NCBI GenBank assembly: GCA_020846745.1
Contig: JADLDI010000099.1
Coordinates: 94,715 to 158,714 of the forward strand
Direction: 5' to 3'
Length of the DNA stretch: 64,000 nucleotides
DNA from: Bryobacterales bacterium
Lineage (GTDB): Bacteria > Acidobacteriota > Terriglobia > Bryobacterales > Bryobacteraceae
Both the position numbers and the translations under genes were made by a program. Below, piece by piece: positions 1-7,972 of the stretch. Under the pieces are notes generated by a model. That model was not told the origin of the DNA and made no database searches. It saw only the letters and a program-made list of their open reading frames with translations. The first letter of the stretch is position 1, and every line of letters starts with the position of its first letter.

Positions 1-1833
1 GTAGCGGTACAGGTCGAGGCAGAACAGTTCCGGGGCATCGCGGTATTCCACCGGGCCATCGAGCAGGTCCTGAAAGCTGGTTAGTGCGGACGATAACTCC
101 ACGCCGGCGAAGCGCTCGGGTTCGATTGCTGCCGCGGCCAGCGCGAGCGTCGTGTTCCGGCGGCCCGACGCATGGACTCGCACCTTACCGCCCATCCACG
201 CCGCGAGCGCGGTCAAATGCGCGGCCTGCAGACCGAGCGGACGCCGGCCCATAGTGGCGATCAATTGCGAGAACCCCATCGGAGAAACGGGCTTCGGCGT
301 CATGTCGCCGCTGAAAAGAAGATTGGCCGCCAGCACACGCTCGCCCCGATTAATACGTTCGGCAACGGGGTCCACCATGCTGCGCCGGCCACCGTCGTCG
401 AGCAGGATGGTGGCGGGCGCGTGTTCAGCCGCGGTGAGCGACTGCGTAAGAACAGCCGTGGCGCTGAGTCCATCTTTGAAATCGAACCGGTACGACCGTG
501 TTTCCACGCCCTTACTGCGCGTATTACCGGTGGCCCATGCGTGCTCGACCGTTACGGGCGAGTACCGCAAGACAGAGCGGAGCCGGTCGCGAGTGGCCTG
601 GCCGGTCTCGCGACGTTTGGCTAACTCCTTCGCGACGCCGGCAATGGTACGGTTATCTTCTGGTAATCCAACTCGTAACTGGTCGACTGTCTTCACTTCG
701 GCATCGACGGGAACTTCCTTGTTAGTTTCTTTGAGGCCGAAGTGGCGTGTGAAGAATGCATAAGAGTGTTGGCGGTTGTCGAGTTGGTAGTTATGGTCGG
801 CGGGGTCGAAGTTTTCGTGCCACGCGAGTTTCTCAGAAGCGCCATAAAGGGCGAAGAACGGGCGAACACGGTCGTAGATGTCAGGTTTCACCAGCGCGGC
901 CCGAAAGCAACAGTCGTCTTCCGCGTTGTAGACGAGCAGCGTCGGCCGCGGCGCGCGCATAGCGGTGAGGTGTGAGTAATCGCGGCCCACCAGGAAATCG
1001 GTTGGGTTCTGTTCGATATCGCCGATGTCGCCGGGACGCTCCAGCCGAGCGGTGACGGCGGAGTAGCCGGCCACGGGTACGGAGACGGCGACACGTTCAT
1101 CAAGAGCGCTAAGTACGATGGTCTGCCACCCTCCACCGGAAAGCCCGGTGACGCCCAGGCGTTTGGGGTCCACTTGCGTGTGCTGCGCCAGAAAATCGAG
1201 ACCTTTGCGCATGGCGAGATAGAACAAACCGACACCGTTGGCGCCTGCTAAGTCGAGGTGTGCGCCGTACCAATGGACGTTACCGGGCTTATCCATCTCG
1301 CCGAACGAAAGCCATTCGACGTTAAGCGCGAATATGCCTTGTAGCGCCTGGTTGATGCAGCGCTTCTGCTTGTACTCCACAGCCTTACCGGGCGGGCCGA
1401 CGTGTCCGTTGACGTTGAGGATGGCGGGGATGCGGCCTGTAACCTGCTCAGGCTCGTAGAGCAATGCCGAGGTCCACATGCCGGGGACTATCTCGTAGCG
1501 TAACTTGCGAATCCGGTAGCCCTTGCCTGTACCCTCGACAAAGCCGCGGTCCTCAAACTTGAGCGGCGCGTTCACCCAATCGCGCGGCCAGCCGTGAAAA
1601 ACGATATTGTCGAGGATGTCGTGCCGGAGTTGACTGGCTTGGCGTGTCCAGTCGGCGGCGGAGGCCCCGGCAGGCAGAGTGGGAACGCGTGTCTTTAGAT
1701 AGCGCTGCAGTTGGTATTGCACGACCTCGGGCGCCACTAACTGCGCTTCGAGGACGGGGCGCAGGCGGCGCACGTCCGCCTGGCCCCAAACCGCACTGGT
1801 GATCAGAACACCAGCGGCCAGCCTAGAACGCAT
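1..1833 (-). CDS. Exported alpha/beta hydrolase, acetylxylan-esterase-like (3' end outside window)
   Basis: The minus-strand frame is open without a stop from the ATG at 1833 down to position 1, giving 611 residues with the C-terminus missing. It begins with a short hydrophobic leader ending around VWGQA, so export is likely. The nucleophile elbow GLSGGG (Ser about 232) follows the phrase VDPKRLGVT, as in AXE1/DUF1100-type esterases; a second, less conserved half follows the hydrolase domain. The substrate is not readable from sequence; carbohydrate or other ester cleavage is an inference. Its ATG overlaps the stop of the upstream TonB receptor by 11 bp (1823-1833), so the two are probably co-transcribed and translationally coupled, and the esterase may process what the receptor imports. 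Confidence 0.75.
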   Translation of the reverse strand, partial: MRSRLAAGVLITSAVWGQADVRRLRPVLEAQLVAPEVVQYQLQRYLKTRVPTLPAGASAADWTRQASQLRHDILDNIVFHGWPRDWVNAPLKFEDRGFVEGTGKGYRIRKLRYEIVPGMWTSALLYEPEQVTGRIPAILNVNGHVGPPGKAVEYKQKRCINQALQGIFALNVEWLSFGEMDKPGNVHWYGAHLDLAGANGVGLFYLAMRKGLDFLAQHTQVDPKRLGVTGLSGGGWQTIVLSALDERVAVSVPVAGYSAVTARLERPGDIGDIEQNPTDFLVGRDYSHLTAMRAPRPTLLVYNAEDDCCFRAALVKPDIYDRVRPFFALYGASEKLAWHENFDPADHNYQLDNRQHSYAFFTRHFGLKETNKEVPVDAEVKTVDQLRVGLPEDNRTIAGVAKELAKRRETGQATRDRLRSVLRYSPVTVEHAWATGNTRSKGVETRSYRFDFKDGLSATAVLTQSLTAAEHAPATILLDDGGRRSMVDPVAERINRGERVLAANLLFSGDMTPKPVSPMGFSQLIATMGRRPLGLQAAHLTALAAWMGGKVRVHASGRRNTTLALAAAAIEPERFAGVELSSALTSFQDLLDGPVEYRDAPELFCLDLYRY

Positions 1834-4800
1834 ACCGCAGTCCAAGTTGAACGATGCGCGGTGATCCCGCCGAGGTGATTCTACCGAAGGTGGAGTTGAT
1901 GCGGCTCGTATTCGGGCTACCCAGAGTCGTGTGGTTCAGAAGGTTGAAGAACTCGGCCCGAAACTCGAGTTTGTGCCCTTCCGAGTACGGCATGACGAAG
2001 GATTTGAACGCGGAAAAATCGATGCCGGAGGATCCCGGCGCCCTGATCGTATTGCGCCCGATCGTGCCGAATGTACCCGGTGCGGGTTCACGAAACGCCG
2101 CTGTGTCGAACCAGCGGAGGATCTGCTCGCCACGCGACCTGCCGCCCGCCAGGGCGGGGTTTCCGATGATATCTACTCGATCGAGACCGATGCCGGTACG
2201 CGAGATGTCCACGCCGTTGGAGATCGTCAGCGGACCTCCGGTTTGCGCCGTGATGATCCCGTTGGTCTGCCAGCCACCCAGGAGGTACTTCGCTGGACCA
2301 CTTAGCTTAAACGGTAGCACCCAGTTAAACGAGGCAGTTAGCCGTCCGGCACGGTCGAAAGCGGACAGCCCGTAATCCTTTTCAATTGAGTCGTAGGGGT
2401 AGGTGTTGCCATTACCTTCGAAGGCGGTGTTCGATAACAGGTCCAGGCTTTTCTGCCAGCTATAGCCGGCGAGGAAGGTTAGCCCGCCGCTGAACCGGCG
2501 TTCGACACTTAGCACGAGAGCATTGTAGTTAGAACGGCCGTAAGTGCCGGCGAAAGTGATCTGAGTGAATTCGGGACGCAGCCGGCGCTGGTCGGTGTTG
2601 GCGATCGTCGCGCCAGGGCCGAAGACAGCGGGGTTCAGTTCGGCCGCATGAAACAATCGGCGGCCCGCCGCACCCTGGTAAGCCGCCCGGAATACCATCG
2701 ATCCGGGCACGGCTTGTTCAAGGGTGAAGTTCCATTGGTGGATGTTGGGGTAAGTGAACTTCGGGTCGAAGCCGACAATCAGGAACGGGGTCGGGAACCG
2801 CTGCGAGGGCGCGATTGGCCGCGACACCGGGAATGGATTGGTGAATCCCCGATAAGGATCCTGTGTGCTGAAGGGTGCGGTGATATCGACTCGCACCGAG
2901 TTAGGCGGCGATGTGACCTGGCGGTTGTAAGTGAGCGCAGGTGTCTGGTCGTGGAAACGGCCGTAACCGCCGCGGATACTCGTTTTGCCATTGCCGAAGA
3001 TATCGAGCGCGAATCCAAGCCGAGGATCGACAATGCCCCAGGCGGCGTTGACTCCGGAACTGGGAACACCAGGATCTCCAGCCGCCAACTGCCCGGGCGG
3101 GAGGTTCGGGAAACGCTGGGACCGCACGCCGCTTCGATACGCCTCATCGTTGAACTGCGAGATCTGGTTGGCGGGAATGTCAGAGAAGGGAATGAACGGA
3201 TTCCAGCGCAGCCCCAAGTTGACGGTCAGGCGGCGCGACACCTTGAAGTTATCCTGGACATACAACCCATAAAGGTTCCGGAGCAGGTTGTTATAGAGCA
3301 TCGAGATCTGAGTAAATGCACTCGGCTTGCCGACCATGAAGTCAGCCAGATTGTCACCCGAGAACCGGCCGCCGAACGTGTATGAGCCGTCGGAGAGGAA
3401 GTCCTGATCGAGAATGCTCTGCTCACGCAGGACGTCGAACCCCCACTCCAATTCGTGTTTTCCTTTGATCCAAGTCCAGCCGTGCTGGAAGTTGTACTGG
3501 TTGCGCGGGACACGATAAAGAGCGTTGTAACTCTGACTGAAATACTGACTGATCGACATGCGGAACGTAGTGGTAGCAGATAGCGTCGGCACATTGATTC
3601 CAAGCTCACGGTGTCCGGGGAACTCATCCGGGCCGTATGCGATGTTAGAGGCGCGGTTGTAACTCAGCGTGGTATTGGTGAGTAGCGTGGGTGAGAGCGT
3701 GCCGGTGTAGTTAAGGACGGCACTCTGGCTCTGCCAGCGGCGGTCCGGCAAGGCGGTGAGAATGTTGGTTTTGTCGATAATCGCCGGTACGCTCAGTCCG
3801 TCGTAAAAGAATCGGCCACTCAACTGGTGCTTGGTGGAGAATTGGTGATCGATGCGGAACAGATACTGGTTATCAGTTTGCTTTTCGCCGCGCTCATAGA
3901 AGATTAAACCGTCGGCGGAAGCGGCCGTCGGTACGTACTCCAGAACTTTCAATGCGATGGGATCAAGCTGAGAAGCTGGAATGATGTTGCCGGGGATTGG
4001 CTGGTTTGTGCGGGGATCGATAAGCGCCTGGCGCAGCGCCGAGAAGTCGCCGCGCCGTTGCGGCGCCGTCGCAACAATGGAGGTTAACGAGGAAGGGCGC
4101 GAACGGATCTGGGTTCCTTGCCACGAGCCGAAGAAAAAGGTCCGGTTCTTTACGACAGGTCCACCGAAGGCGAACCCGTACTGATTGCGCTTCAAGCCGT
4201 CGTTAGTCGGAGCAAAGAAGTTGCGGGCGTTCATTTTGGCGTTGCGGAGATACTCAAACGCGGAGCCGTGAAATGAGTTAGTGCCCGAGCGAGTTACGAT
4301 GTTTACAACGCCGCCGCCGCGGCCGGCGAATTTGGCGCCGTAGTTATTGGTTTGATAGCTGAATTCCTGCACGGCATCCGGGTTCGGCAGAACGTTGGCG
4401 ACTTCGGTATACGGATCCTCGTGAATGCCGCCATCCATGACGAATGTGGTTGAGTTGCCGCGCCCACCGCTGGCGGAGATCAACTCACTGCCTGCTTCGG
4501 GCCGTGTAGCGGCCTGGTTGAATGTGCCCGAGGCGGTGAGAGTTCCGGGTGTGACTCGCAACAATTGCAGAACGTTGCGACCATTCAGGGGAAGGTCCGC
4601 CACCATTTCTTTGGTGATGACGGTGTTCAACGTTGCGCCACGCGTATCCACGGCGGCGGCTTGCCCAACTACACTGATCGCTTCGCTCACCTGCCCTAGT
4701 TGCAATTGTGCGTTTGCCGTTGCGTTCTGGTCTACCTGAAGTACAAGTTCCGGGATTCCGAAGGTGGAGAACCCTTCTTTAGTTACGGTGATCGAGTAAG

Positions 4801-5035
4801 GTCCGGCTGCGAGCGCAGTCACAGTGTAGTTACCCGTATCGTTGCTCGTGACCGACCGTTGAATGCCGGTACTGGTGTTCTTGACAGTTATCACGGCGCC
4901 GGGCACTGGTGCGCCCGTCGAGTCTGTTACGATGCCGGCGACCGACGCAGTTGCTCGCTGCGCGGCAGCCGGGTTGGACAAGGAAAGGAGGGCGGCAAGA
5001 CACAGCAGGGTTGCAGGAAGTTTTGGCCAGTTCAT
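1823..5035 (-). CDS. Oar-like TonB-dependent outer-membrane receptor with carboxypeptidase-regulatory domain
   Basis: This is a 1070-residue outer-membrane protein. The start at 5035 is chosen because it opens directly into a signal peptide (MNWPKLPATL to about PAAAQ) and has GAAGGAC about 10 nt upstream; a longer frame reaching 5275 would add 80 residues without a signal and run through trmO. After the leader comes a CarboxypepD_reg beta-sandwich (about residues 27-110, VAGIVTDSTGAPVPGA), then a plug-like region with DLPLNGRNV and GGGVVNIVTRSGTNSFHG, then a long beta-barrel ending in the outer-membrane C-terminal signature RYAF. This architecture is expanded in Acidobacteriota and usually imports oligosaccharides or peptides; the ligand is unknown. 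The gene is divergent from trmO with only 40 bp between starts. Confidence 0.9.
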   Translation of the reverse strand: MNWPKLPATLLCLAALLSLSNPAAAQRATASVAGIVTDSTGAPVPGAVITVKNTSTGIQRSVTSNDTGNYTVTALAAGPYSITVTKEGFSTFGIPELVLQVDQNATANAQLQLGQVSEAISVVGQAAAVDTRGATLNTVITKEMVADLPLNGRNVLQLLRVTPGTLTASGTFNQAATRPEAGSELISASGGRGNSTTFVMDGGIHEDPYTEVANVLPNPDAVQEFSYQTNNYGAKFAGRGGGVVNIVTRSGTNSFHGSAFEYLRNAKMNARNFFAPTNDGLKRNQYGFAFGGPVVKNRTFFFGSWQGTQIRSRPSSLTSIVATAPQRRGDFSALRQALIDPRTNQPIPGNIIPASQLDPIALKVLEYVPTAASADGLIFYERGEKQTDNQYLFRIDHQFSTKHQLSGRFFYDGLSVPAIIDKTNILTALPDRRWQSQSAVLNYTGTLSPTLLTNTTLSYNRASNIAYGPDEFPGHRELGINVPTLSATTTFRMSISQYFSQSYNALYRVPRNQYNFQHGWTWIKGKHELEWGFDVLREQSILDQDFLSDGSYTFGGRFSGDNLADFMVGKPSAFTQISMLYNNLLRNLYGLYVQDNFKVSRRLTVNLGLRWNPFIPFSDIPANQISQFNDEAYRSGVRSQRFPNLPPGQLAAGDPGVPSSGVNAAWGIVDPRLGFALDIFGNGKTSIRGGYGRFHDQTPALTYNRQVTSPPNSVRVDITAPFSTQDPYRGFTNPFPVSRPIAPSQRFPTPFLIVGFDPKFTYPNIHQWNFTLEQAVPGSMVFRAAYQGAAGRRLFHAAELNPAVFGPGATIANTDQRRLRPEFTQITFAGTYGRSNYNALVLSVERRFSGGLTFLAGYSWQKSLDLLSNTAFEGNGNTYPYDSIEKDYGLSAFDRAGRLTASFNWVLPFKLSGPAKYLLGGWQTNGIITAQTGGPLTISNGVDISRTGIGLDRVDIIGNPALAGGRSRGEQILRWFDTAAFREPAPGTFGTIGRNTIRAPGSSGIDFSAFKSFVMPYSEGHKLEFRAEFFNLLNHTTLGSPNTSRINSTFGRITSAGSPRIVQLGLRYAF

Positions 5036-5075
5036 CTTGGATTGTCCTTCGTCCGAAGAATTATATTCGAATTTG

Positions 5076-5852
5076 ATGGCCAATGAAACGAAATCCATTG
5101 AGATGATTGAGATGGCCTGCCGCGCCATCGGGGTGGTACGAAGTCCAATCACGGACCGTCCGGCGATGACACCGCTCGGTGTGCCGGCAGCGGTAGAGGT
5201 GTTTGCAGAGTTCGCGCCCGCGCTGTGGCGGTTCGAGAAGCACAGCCATATCTGGGTGTTTGGGTGGCTTGACAAGGTGGGTCGCGACGCGTTGCAGGTT
5301 ACCCCACGCGGGGTGAAGGATCAAGGTGAAGAAGGGCTGCATGGCGTGTTCAGCGTGCGGTCGCCTACGCGGCCAACGCCGATCGGGCTCACCGCGGCCC
5401 GGGTGTTGTCGCGCGAAGGCAATCGAATCGAACTCGACCGGCTGGACTTTATCGACGGGACGCTGGTGGTGGACATCAAGCCTTACCTGGTAACGCGCGA
5501 CATGATCTATTGCGCGCGGAATTATCAGATAGGCAAGGCGGCGAGCAGGGAGGCGATTCGCGATGCGCTGCTGATGCAGGCGGAGATGTACTGCGGCGAG
5601 GTGACCGAAGACGCGCGCTTCGCGGCCGAGCACATCGCGCGGTTTCGGGCAGAGCAGCTCGGTTTCGTGGATCCGAAGGCGTGGCGGTTTCAGGTGCCGC
5701 GGTCGCGGCCGGGCCTGGTGGATGCGGTGCTCGCGATGACGCGGGTGCGGTTTGGGAACGGGGGGATTGAAATCACCAACGGCGATGAATTCGTGATTGG
5801 GGCGGAAGTGGTTGACGGAGCATGCGTTGTGAGTAGAATTGCATGCGTATGA
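5076..5852 (+). CDS. trmO: tRNA (N6-threonylcarbamoyladenosine37-N6)-methyltransferase TrmO-like, with C-terminal extension
   Basis: The N-terminal part (from about AIGVVRSPI to VVDIKPYL) matches the TrmO/YaeB family, SAM-dependent enzymes that methylate N6 of t6A37 in ANN-decoding tRNAs. Diagnostic phrases are HSHIWVFGWL, GVFSVRSPTRPTPIGLT and LDFIDGTLVVDIKPYL. About 105 further residues follow, containing a MYCGE motif and a beta-rich tail, which I cannot assign and which are not the usual short TrmO tail. Starts at 5076, 5103 and 5112 are all possible and none has a strong Shine-Dalgarno; 5112 gives the most compact family-like N-terminus. The frame continues upstream to 4863 but that part lies inside the receptor gene. 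Confidence 0.85.
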   Translation: MANETKSIEMIEMACRAIGVVRSPITDRPAMTPLGVPAAVEVFAEFAPALWRFEKHSHIWVFGWLDKVGRDALQVTPRGVKDQGEEGLHGVFSVRSPTRPTPIGLTAARVLSREGNRIELDRLDFIDGTLVVDIKPYLVTRDMIYCARNYQIGKAASREAIRDALLMQAEMYCGEVTEDARFAAEHIARFRAEQLGFVDPKAWRFQVPRSRPGLVDAVLAMTRVRFGNGGIEITNGDEFVIGAEVVDGACVVSRIACV

Positions 5853-5876
5853 CGTTAGGCGATAACATATTGGAAG

Positions 5877-6125
5877 ATGCCGACTCTACAGATCCGGGAC
5901 TTGCCGCCTGACATCTATGAACAACTGGTGCAAGCCGCTGAGCGCGAACACCGCAGTTTGGCGCAGCAGGCAACGGTTCTCCTGGCTAAAGCGCTTGGCT
6001 TCAAAGAGTCCAATCGAGAACGTAGGCGTGCGATCCTGACCGATCTTCGTTCATCCGGCAAGCGGTTCAAGTTCCCTCCAGGATTCGCTCCAGAGGATTT
6101 GATCCGAGAGGACCGTCAACGTTGA
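5877..6125 (+). CDS. FitA/VapB-type ribbon-helix-helix antitoxin
   Basis: This 82-residue protein begins TLQIRDLPPDIYEQL followed by a two-helix segment (AEREHRSLAQQATVLLAKAL), the classical ribbon-helix-helix fold of FitA/VapB antitoxins. The N-terminal strand binds DNA, and the C-terminal tail (SGKRFKFPPGFAPEDLIREDRQR) is the part expected to wrap the toxin. It overlaps the PIN-domain gene by the TTGA junction, so the two are translated together. GGAAG lies directly against the ATG, which is unusually close for a ribosome-binding site. Autorepression through the upstream AT-rich stretch (GATAACATATTGG) is likely from the family but not shown. Confidence 0.85.
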   Translation: MPTLQIRDLPPDIYEQLVQAAEREHRSLAQQATVLLAKALGFKESNRERRRAILTDLRSSGKRFKFPPGFAPEDLIREDRQR

Positions 6126-6523
6126 TTGTTGTCCTCGACGCGAGCGCCGCTGTGCGGGCTGCTTATGATTCGGACGATCGAAAGTGGGAGTCGATCATCA
6201 TTGATGCGGACCTCGTTCTGGCTCCTGAACTGTTTGGCGCTGAAGTAGCGAATGCGTTTTGGAAATATGCGCGAGCCGGTCTCCTCTCTAAAGAGGAAGC
6301 TGCCGCGCGATTCCGCAAGGCATTAGGACTTGTGGACGAATTTCGGACCGTGTCCAATTTTGCGTCGGAGGCCTTTGATCTCGGCGTTCTGCTTGAGCGA
6401 CCGGTCTATGATCTGTTTTACGTAGTGCTTGCCCGCCGCGAAAGCGCTAAACTTCTCACGGCGGACAAGGGGCTTGCGAACATTGCCCGCCGCCTTGGTG
6501 TTTCTGTTGTAGCGGTACGCTAA
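6122..6523 (+). CDS. PIN-domain ribonuclease toxin (VapC family)
   Basis: This 133-residue protein starts at a TTG that overlaps the antitoxin stop (TTGA). The PIN-domain acidic residues are visible: LDASAA (first Asp), APELFGAEVANAF (Glu), PVYDLFYVVLAR (third) and LLTADKGLANIA (fourth Asp). VapC toxins are magnesium-dependent ribonucleases that usually cleave tRNA or rRNA sites and are neutralised by the partner antitoxin. GAGAGGA about 9 nt before the TTG acts as ribosome-binding site. All catalytic residues are kept, so the toxin looks intact. The next gene is convergent and unrelated. Confidence 0.88.
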   Translation: MIVVLDASAAVRAAYDSDDRKWESIIIDADLVLAPELFGAEVANAFWKYARAGLLSKEEAAARFRKALGLVDEFRTVSNFASEAFDLGVLLERPVYDLFYVVLARRESAKLLTADKGLANIARRLGVSVVAVR

Positions 6524-6533
6524 CTGGCCCGCG

Positions 6534-7967
6534 TTACGCCAGCATTTTCTTTACGACGTTCCCGTGTATGTCAGTCAGGCGGAAGTCGCGGCCCATGTGG
6601 CGGTAAGTTAGTTTGGTGTGGTCGAAGCCGAGGGTGTGCATGATGGTGGCTTGTAAGTCGTGGACATGCACTTTGTCTTCGGCGATGAAGAAGCCTAACT
6701 CGTCGGTCTTCCCGATCACTTGGCCGCCTTTGATGCCGCCGCCGGCTAGCCACATGCTGTAGGCCATAGGGTGATGGTCGCGGCCGGCGTTGTCGGCTTC
6801 GGCGGTGTTGCGGATTTCGCAGACAGGCGTGCGGCCGAATTCGCCGCCCCACACCACCAGCGTCGAGTCCAGCAGGCCGCGGCTCTTCAGGTCTTTGATC
6901 AGTGCGCCGGTGCCGCGGTCGGTAGAGTCGCAGTTCTCTTTCAGGCGCTTGTTGAGCGTGGTGTGGCTATCCCATGAGGCGTTCATCACTAACACGAAGC
7001 GGACGCCGCGTTCGACCAGGCGCCGCGCCAGCAGCAGGTTAGTGCCGTATTCCTTCGTCTTGGGATCGTTGATCCCATACATATCGATGGTAGCGGGGGA
7101 TTCTTTGGAAAAGTCGACTAACTCGGGTCCCGCGGTTTGCATACGATAGGCGAGTTCGTACGAGGCGATGCGGGAGGCGATTTCCTGGTCGCCCATAGAT
7201 TCGAGGTGGTCCTGGTTGAGGTCGCGCACGGCGTCGAGGGCGGCACGCTGCGAGTTGGCGCTGATACCCTTTGGATTCGATAAGTAGAGAATCGGGTCGC
7301 CGCTGGAGCGCAGTAACGTCCCCTGGTAAGTGGAGGGTAAGAAGCCGCTCGCGAAGTTAGATGCGCCGCCGCTGGTTCCCTTCCCCGTCGCCAGGACGAC
7401 GAAGCCGGGGAGATTTTGCGATTCACTCCCCAGTCCGTAGACAGTCCACGCGCCGAGCGTTGGACGGCCGAATACCTGCGATCCGGTGAACATCAGGTGC
7501 TGCGCGGGGTGGTGGTTAAACGCGTCGGTCTGCATGGAGCGGACCAGGCAGATATCGTCGGCGGATTGCGCCGTATAGGGCAACCAGTCCGATATCTCCA
7601 TGCCGCACTGGCCGTGCTTCTTGAACTCGCGGGGGCTGGCGAGTACGGCCGCATTCGGCTTGGTGAACGCCAGTTGTAACTGCTTGACGATCGATTCCGG
7701 CGCGGGCTTGCCATGCCACTTCTGTAACTCGGGTTTAGGATCGAAGAGATCCATTTGCGACGGTCCGCCTTCCATAAAGAGGAAAATGACGGACTTCGCT
7801 TTGCCCTCGAAGTGGGGCTTGCGTGGCGCCATCGGATTCGGCATGGCCGCGGGCGTCCGGCCGTCGGCATGGAGCATGTCACCGAAAGCCATGGAGCCGA
7901 TGCCGCAGGCTACGTCAGTTAGAAATGAGCGCCGGTTGCGCAGTGATTTGTAGTCGCGTAGGTCCAT
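6534..7967 (-). CDS. DUF1501 family exported protein
   Basis: This 477-residue protein has an N-terminal RRSFLTDVACG leader, Tat-like. It contains the DUF1501 hallmarks VIFLFMEGGPSQMDLFDPKPEL near the start of the mature protein, and WGGEFGRTP and GRDHHP near the end. The domain has the alkaline-phosphatase/sulfatase fold, but the true activity of DUF1501 proteins is not established. It lies 5 bp downstream of the PSD1 cytochrome gene, a pairing repeated many times in Planctomycetes and Solibacter-type genomes, so the two probably act together outside the cytoplasmic membrane, perhaps on sulfated or phosphorylated polysaccharide (inference). Confidence 0.88.
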   Translation of the reverse strand: MDLRDYKSLRNRRSFLTDVACGIGSMAFGDMLHADGRTPAAMPNPMAPRKPHFEGKAKSVIFLFMEGGPSQMDLFDPKPELQKWHGKPAPESIVKQLQLAFTKPNAAVLASPREFKKHGQCGMEISDWLPYTAQSADDICLVRSMQTDAFNHHPAQHLMFTGSQVFGRPTLGAWTVYGLGSESQNLPGFVVLATGKGTSGGASNFASGFLPSTYQGTLLRSSGDPILYLSNPKGISANSQRAALDAVRDLNQDHLESMGDQEIASRIASYELAYRMQTAGPELVDFSKESPATIDMYGINDPKTKEYGTNLLLARRLVERGVRFVLVMNASWDSHTTLNKRLKENCDSTDRGTGALIKDLKSRGLLDSTLVVWGGEFGRTPVCEIRNTAEADNAGRDHHPMAYSMWLAGGGIKGGQVIGKTDELGFFIAEDKVHVHDLQATIMHTLGFDHTKLTYRHMGRDFRLTDIHGNVVKKMLA

Positions 7968-7972
7968 TGCGG

